A stretch of 10,717 nt of DNA from CAYOMP01 sp964405075 (GTDB lineage: Bacteria; Bacillota; Clostridia; Lachnospirales; Lachnospiraceae). Position 1 is the first letter of the stretch. Each line of letters begins with the position of its first letter. The position numbers and the translations under genes were made by a program. The notes under the pieces are model-generated. The model ran no database searches. It saw only the letters and a list, made by a program, of their open reading frames with translations, and was not told where the DNA came from. Location of the stretch: NCBI GenBank assembly GCA_964405075.1, contig CAYOMP010000098.1, forward strand, positions 1 through 10,717, read 5' to 3'. Below are positions 6,535-10,717 of this stretch, piece by piece.

Positions 6535-8040
6535 ATGTCTGAGTATATTCTTGAATTAAAAGGGATAACAAAGATATTTCCAGGAGTAAAGGCATTAGAT
6601 AATGTACATTTTCAATTAAAGCCTGGTGAAATACATGCATTAATGGGTGAAAATGGTGCAGGTAAATCTACTTTTATAAAAGTTATTACTGGTGTACATA
6701 AAGCAGAAGAAGGTGAAATGTATCTTGATGGTAAGAAGGTAGATTTTAAGGGACCAAAGGATGCACAGGCAGCAGGTATTGCAGCAATTTACCAGCATGT
6801 TACATCATATCCACAGCTTACAGTTACAGAAAATATTTTCATGGGACATGAAAAAGTTAAGCATGGAAGAATACAGTGGAAAGAAATGAATGAAGAAGCA
6901 GATAAGCTTTTGGCAGAGCTTAGTGCTGATTTTAAATCAACAGATGAAATGGGTACATTGTCTGTAGCACAGCAGCAGATGGTAGAAATAGCAAAAGCAT
7001 TATCAATGAAGGCAAGAATTATCATTATGGATGAACCAACAGCAGCCTTAACTAAGAGAGAATCAGAAGAGCTTTACAAAATTACTGAAAAGCTTAGAGA
7101 TGATGGAGCATCAATTATCTTTATTTCTCACAGATTTGAAGATATGTACAGATTGGCATCTAAGGTTACTGTATTTAGAGATTCACAGTATATTGGTTCA
7201 TATGATGTAAATGGAATAACAAATGAAGATTTAATTAAGGCTATGGTAGGTCGTGAGATTAGTGATTTATTCCCAAAACCAGAAGTGAAATTTGGCGAAG
7301 AAATCTTACGAGTAGAAGGCTTAAGCCGAGTTGGATACTTTAAAGATGTATCTTTTAATGTTAAAAAGGGTGAAATACTTGGTCTTACAGGTCTTGTAGG
7401 TGCTGGTAGAACAGAAGTTGTTCAGACAATTTTTGGTATTGAAAAATACGACGAAGGTAAAATCTTTATGAACGGTGAATTAGTTCATATTAATAAACCA
7501 CAAGATGCTATGAAACTTGGTATTGGATTGCTTCCAGAAGATAGACAGTTACAAGGACTTATTCTTGACTGGGGAATTGGAAGAAATATTACATTACCGG
7601 TAATCAGTGAGTTAGGGAAGAATGGATTCACTGATGATAAGAATGAAAGAATGAGGGCTAAGGAATTAGCTGAAAGAGTTGATACAAAGGCAGTTACATT
7701 ATTTGATAAAGCAAGTTCTTTATCAGGTGGAAACCAGCAAAAAGTTGTAGTTGCAAAACTTCTTGCTTCTGATTTGAAATTAATAATTCTTGATGAACCT
7801 ACTAAGGGTGTTGACGTTGGAGCTAAGGCTGCTATATATGAAATTATGGGTGAATTGGCACAACAGGGTTATGCAATTATCATGATTTCATCTGAAATGC
7901 CTGAAATCCTTGGTATGTGTGACAGAATAGTAGTTATGTGTGATGGTAGAGTAACAGGGGAACTCTCAAGAGAAGAAGCTACTCAGGAAGCTATTCTTGA
8001 AAAGGCAATGGCTAAATCACATAACGCATCGGCAAATTAG
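6535..8040 (+). CDS. Sugar ABC transporter ATP-binding protein with two fused nucleotide-binding domains
   Basis: This 501-aa cytoplasmic ATPase energises import through the two permeases that follow. It has the tandem layout of the RbsA/XylG/RhaT/LsrA family. NBD1 has Walker A GENGAGKST (38-46), a degenerate signature LSVAQQQ (142-148), Walker B IIIMDEP (162-168) and switch H199. NBD2 has a degenerate Walker A GLVGAGRTE (286-294) with Arg instead of Lys, a canonical LSGGNQQ signature (396-402), Walker B LIILDEP (416-422) and ISSEMPE (451-457), where Ser replaces the switch His. This asymmetry, with one competent and one degenerate site, is normal for the family and not decay. The start at MSEYILELKG is set by the GGGGG RBS. 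The stop is 20 bp before the first permease start, so they are co-transcribed. Substrate cannot be told from this subunit. Confidence 0.95.
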   Translation: MSEYILELKGITKIFPGVKALDNVHFQLKPGEIHALMGENGAGKSTFIKVITGVHKAEEGEMYLDGKKVDFKGPKDAQAAGIAAIYQHVTSYPQLTVTENIFMGHEKVKHGRIQWKEMNEEADKLLAELSADFKSTDEMGTLSVAQQQMVEIAKALSMKARIIIMDEPTAALTKRESEELYKITEKLRDDGASIIFISHRFEDMYRLASKVTVFRDSQYIGSYDVNGITNEDLIKAMVGREISDLFPKPEVKFGEEILRVEGLSRVGYFKDVSFNVKKGEILGLTGLVGAGRTEVVQTIFGIEKYDEGKIFMNGELVHINKPQDAMKLGIGLLPEDRQLQGLILDWGIGRNITLPVISELGKNGFTDDKNERMRAKELAERVDTKAVTLFDKASSLSGGNQQKVVVAKLLASDLKLIILDEPTKGVDVGAKAAIYEIMGELAQQGYAIIMISSEMPEILGMCDRIVVMCDGRVTGELSREEATQEAILEKAMAKSHNASAN

Positions 8041-8045
8041 GAAAT

Positions 8046-8052
8046 GGGGTGA
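8046..8052 (+). promoter_or_regulatory. RBS deciding the first permease start
   Basis: GGGGTGA lies 8 nt before the ATG at 8061. An in-frame GTG at 8049 lies inside this site, so it is rejected as the start. Confidence 0.75.
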
Positions 8053-8060
8053 AGTTAGCA

Positions 8061-9068
8061 ATGGAAAAGAAAAAAGGGTTAGATATAAAAAAGATATTAA
8101 GCTCAAGAGAAGCATCTTTGGGAGTAGTATTATTGATACTGGCAGCATTTATTGCAATTAGAAATAATACGTTTATTACTCCTAAAAACTTAAACAATAT
8201 GTTTGTAAACTATGCAATCTATATGATATTGGCTCTTGGTATGATGTGTGTATTGTTAATCGGCGAAATTGATATTTCAATCGGGTCAACAATAGCACTT
8301 TCAGGAATGGCAGCGGCGTTAGTACTTAGAGATCATCAAAATACACCAACATTAGTAGCTTTCTTAATTGCAATTGCTGTTGGTACAGTATGTGGAGTTA
8401 TTATAGGTCTTGTAGTTGCAAAGGGAAAGGTTATTTCAATTATTGCAACATTAGGGTTTATGAATATTTTCAGGGGACTTACATATTTAATAGCAAATAA
8501 TCAGTGGGTAGCTGCTTACCAGATTACAGATAGTTTTAAAGCCTTTGCAACAGGAAAATATCTGACATTTGGTTTGATGAACAACATGATAGTAGTGGCA
8601 ATTGTTTGTTATATTATTTTCTTCTATTTCTTAAAGTTCACAAGAACAGGTAGAAAGATTTATGCAGTAGGTTCTAACTCAGAAGCTGCACAGGTTAGTG
8701 GTATTAACATTGATAACATTAGAATAATGGTATATGGAATAATGGGTTGTCTTTGTGGTTTAAGTGGTGCTTTGTGGGTATCAATTTATGCATCAGCTCA
8801 GGGCGATATGGCAACAGGAATTGAAATGGATATCATTGCAGCGTGTGTTATCGGTGGTGTTAGCTTAAACGGTGGTCGTGGTAGTGTTGTTGGAGTATTC
8901 CTTGGAGCACTTACAATTGCAGTACTTGGTAATGGTTTACCATTAATTGGTGTATCACAGTTTTGGTTAGATGCAATTAAAGGATTCATTATTATTGCGG
9001 CAGTTATCTTGAACGTTGTATTACAGCGTAGAACAGATAGAAATAACTTAAAGAGGAGGGAAATCTAA
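8061..9068 (+). CDS. Sugar ABC transporter permease, first of two
   Basis: This 335-aa integral membrane protein of the BPD_transp_2 family (RbsC/RhaP/LsrC-like) forms half of the import channel. It has a charged N-terminus (MEKKKGLDIKK), then about nine or ten hydrophobic segments (for example about 20-34, 51-68, 97-120, 172-192, 222-242, 275-292, 303-321). The family hallmark GEIDISIGST (68-77) is present. So is the cytoplasmic coupling loop TGRKIYAVGSNSEAAQVSGI (196-215), which contacts the ATPase. GGVSLNGGRGSVVG (265-278) is also typical. It follows the ATPase after a 20-bp gap and is 2 bp before the second permease. Two different permeases argue for the Rha/Lsr heterodimer type rather than the single-permease ribose type. 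Confidence 0.94.
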   Translation: MEKKKGLDIKKILSSREASLGVVLLILAAFIAIRNNTFITPKNLNNMFVNYAIYMILALGMMCVLLIGEIDISIGSTIALSGMAAALVLRDHQNTPTLVAFLIAIAVGTVCGVIIGLVVAKGKVISIIATLGFMNIFRGLTYLIANNQWVAAYQITDSFKAFATGKYLTFGLMNNMIVVAIVCYIIFFYFLKFTRTGRKIYAVGSNSEAAQVSGINIDNIRIMVYGIMGCLCGLSGALWVSIYASAQGDMATGIEMDIIAACVIGGVSLNGGRGSVVGVFLGALTIAVLGNGLPLIGVSQFWLDAIKGFIIIAAVILNVVLQRRTDRNNLKRREI

Positions 9069-9070
9069 TC

Positions 9071-10099
9071 ATGGCAAAGCAGAAGAGAGTAATTATAGCA
9101 GAACAGCAATTTTCATGGAAGAAGTTTTTCCTCAAGTGGGAATGGTTTTTAGTTTTAATCTTTATAGCAGTTAATATTTTAAATATTTGTGTTTCACCGT
9201 TAGATAAAACAACAGGAATTCCGATTTATTGTAGTGTTTCAGGATTATTTAATGCTACATTATCATTTTTGGAAAAGGCATTTATTGCTTTACCAATGGC
9301 ATATGTTCTTGTCCTGGGAGACATTGATATTTCGGTAGGTTCTACGGTTGCATTATCAGCAGTAGTTATGGCAGAGTGTTATAACAAGTTAGGACTTCCA
9401 ATGGGAGTTTGTGTTATAATATGTTTACTAGTTGGTACGCTTTGTGGATTTATTAATGGATTTATTTTAACAAAATTCACGGAATTAGCACCAATGATTG
9501 TAACACTGGGTACACAGATTTTATTCAGAGGAATTGCAACAATTATATTAAAAGACCAGGCTTCACAAGGACTGACATCAGTTCAGTGGTTTAGTAATTT
9601 GTATTGGGGTAAAGTTGGACCAGTACCTATTATATTTATTTTCTTTGTAATATGTGCAATAGTATTTGGGGTAGTATTACATAAAACAACATTTGGTAGA
9701 AGGTTATATGCCATCGGAAGTAACAGAGTAGCTGCACAGTATGCAGGTATTAATGTTCAGAAAATCAGATGTTTAGTATTTACTATTACTGGTACATTCT
9801 CAGCAGTAACAGCAATATTCCTTGCTTCATGTATGGGTAGTGCAAGACCAAATATTGCATCAGGCTATGAATTGGATGCTATCTCAATGGTAGTATTAGG
9901 TGGTATTTCAACAGCAGGAGGTAAAGGAAACTTTATAGGAAGTATTATAGCTATATTCATCATCGGTTTCTTAAGATATGGTTTAGGACTTATAAATGTT
10001 TCTTCACAGGTTATGCTAGTTATCATAGGTGCATTATTAATCGTAGCAGTTATGGCACCTAACTTAAATCTCAAAAAGGTATTTAAGAAAGCTGCATAA
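9071..10099 (+). CDS. Sugar ABC transporter permease, second of two
   Basis: This 342-aa BPD_transp_2 membrane protein is the probable heterodimer partner of the preceding permease. It carries GDIDISVGSTVALS (83-96), the coupling loop FGRRLYAIGSNRVAAQYAGI (208-227) and LGGISTAGGKGNFIG (276-290), and about ten hydrophobic segments. It differs clearly from its neighbour, including a longer N-terminal stretch with VSPLDKTTGIPIYC (41-54) between the first and second hydrophobic segments, so it is not a recent duplicate. The RBS GGAGGG (9055-9060) lies inside the 3' end of the previous gene, 10 nt before the ATG, and only 2 bp separate the two genes, which implies coupled translation. It is followed by a 74-bp gap with a stem-loop and then the binding-protein gene. 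Confidence 0.94.
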   Translation: MAKQKRVIIAEQQFSWKKFFLKWEWFLVLIFIAVNILNICVSPLDKTTGIPIYCSVSGLFNATLSFLEKAFIALPMAYVLVLGDIDISVGSTVALSAVVMAECYNKLGLPMGVCVIICLLVGTLCGFINGFILTKFTELAPMIVTLGTQILFRGIATIILKDQASQGLTSVQWFSNLYWGKVGPVPIIFIFFVICAIVFGVVLHKTTFGRRLYAIGSNRVAAQYAGINVQKIRCLVFTITGTFSAVTAIFLASCMGSARPNIASGYELDAISMVVLGGISTAGGKGNFIGSIIAIFIIGFLRYGLGLINVSSQVMLVIIGALLIVAVMAPNLNLKKVFKKAA

Positions 10100-10115
10100 T
10101 GTAACTTAATAATGG

Positions 10116-10139
10116 TACTAACAGTTAAACTGTTAAGTA
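10116..10139 (+). repeat. Small inverted repeat upstream of the binding-protein gene
   Basis: TAACAGT (10119-10125) and ACTGTTA (10129-10135) pair around a TAA loop. The stem extends by TAC/GTA if one A (10136) bulges. An A-rich stretch follows, not a T-tract, so it is not an intrinsic terminator. It could be an operator, or an mRNA end or processing structure that helps raise the level of the binding protein relative to the permeases. Confidence 0.5.
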
Positions 10140-10173
10140 TAAAAAAGAAAAATTGTATAAAGGGAGGATTTAC

Positions 10174-10717
10174 AATGAAGAAAAAACTTTTAAGCGTATT
10201 ATTATGTGCGACAATGGTTTCAGGAATGTTAGCTGGTTGTGGTAGCTCAAATAGTGCAAACACAGCAAGTACAACAACAGAAACAGCTGCAACAACAGAA
10301 ACTACTGAAACAAAAGAAGAAGCTCCAGCAGCAGATACTGCAGCTGACACAGCTACAGCTGGGGATATGTCAGGAAAGACTATTGCTATTGTTGTTAAGA
10401 GTGCAGGTAACCCTTACAACACAAAAGAAATTCAAGGTTTCCAGGAAGTTGTTGAAGCTTCAGGTGCAACTTGCGTAGCAAAAGAACCAGAATCAGCTAC
10501 AGCAGAAGCACAGATTACAATGATTAATGAATTAGTAGCTCAGCAGGTAGATGCTATTGCAATCGCTGCTAATGATACTGATGCATTACAGCCAGCATTA
10601 ACAGCTGCTAAAAATGCAGGTATCCAGGTATTATCTTTGGACTCATCAACAAATGCTGCTAGCCGTGCTGTTCATGTAAACCAGGCTGGTACTCAGATTA
10701 TTGGTGAAACATTAGTA
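10174..10717 (+). CDS. Sugar-binding lipoprotein of the ABC importer, N-terminal part (runs off the window)
   Basis: The first 181 residues of an extracellular, membrane-anchored solute-binding protein are present. The signal peptide is MKKKLLSVLLCATMVSGM with a lipobox LAGC, so C22 would be lipidated after signal peptidase II cleavage. Residues about 23-65 form a Thr/Ala/Glu-rich linker. Mature fold begins at KTIAIVVKSAGNPYN (68-82), typical of Peripla_BP_4. INELVAQQVDAIAIAANDTDAL (117-138) and VLSLDSSTNAASRAVHVNQAG (152-172) closely resemble RhaS and LsrB in layout. K75 and D156 line up with LsrB ligand residues K35 and D116 by motif. The start has GGGAGG with a 7-nt gap. Being last in the operon after two permeases, it completes the importer. 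Ligand cannot be fixed because the second half of the pocket is outside the window. Confidence 0.93.

Noticed and set aside
8049..8060. GTG start for the first permease
   Set aside because: It lies within the GGGGTGA RBS that serves the ATG at 8061.
9865..10350. Minus-strand open frame of 161 codons
   Set aside because: It is antisense to the end of the second permease and the start of the binding-protein gene, spans their intergenic gap, has a biased Ala/Val/Ser composition from the linker, and has no recognisable domain.
10239..10478. Plus-strand Gln/Leu-rich open frame
   Set aside because: It is an alternate frame of the binding-protein signal/linker region. The repeated ACA/GCA/GAA codons of the linker create CAG/CAA-type codons when read out of frame.
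1..10717. Search for mobile elements, CRISPR arrays, tRNAs, toxin-antitoxin or phage genes
   Set aside because: No transposase, regularly spaced repeats, terminal inverted repeats, tRNA cloverleaf or phage-like coding segment was seen. All large coding regions are accounted for by regulators, isomerase and ABC transporter.

Overview
The window is AT-rich, with Gram-positive style ribosome binding sites (GGAGG or GGGAGG before most genes), a lipoprotein solute-binding protein with a Thr/Ala/Glu-rich linker, and a YesM/YesN-type two-component pair. This points to a low-GC Firmicute, most likely a gut or rumen Lachnospiraceae-type Clostridium relative. The family-level placement is inference; no search was run.

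Layout. Positions 1 to about 173 are the 3' part of rnpB, the RNase P RNA, on the plus strand. A 15-bp perfect hairpin with T-rich flanks on both sides (192-233) can terminate rnpB and also the convergent regulatory operon. The minus strand then carries, in transcription order, an AraC-family regulator with a cupin-like N-terminus (4582-3698), a YesN-type response regulator (3635-2094) and a YesM-type sensor histidine kinase (2097-259). The last two overlap by ATGA. There are sigma-A-like promoters before the AraC gene and inside the 62-bp gap before the response regulator.

Across a 260-bp divergent intergenic region, the plus strand carries an L-arabinose/L-fucose isomerase-family protein (4843-6345). 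After a strong 19-bp hairpin and an AT-rich leader comes a complete sugar ABC importer of the rhamnose/AI-2 (Rha/Lsr) architecture: a tandem-NBD ATPase (6535-8040), two different permeases (8061-9068 and 9071-10099) and a lipoprotein binding protein (10174 to beyond the window end).

How it fits together (inference). The binding protein captures a sugar or sugar-like ligand and the two permeases plus ATPase import it. The isomerase would convert an aldose to a ketose. The membrane kinase/response regulator pair and the AraC protein would sense extracellular and intracellular sugar and switch on the divergent catabolic/transport genes. No sugar kinase, aldolase or glycosidase is in view, so the substrate cannot be named. 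The module type is known. The least explained points are the identity of the substrate, the pairing of an AraA-fold isomerase with a Rha/Lsr-type importer, and two hairpins without U-tracts that punctuate the transport operon.
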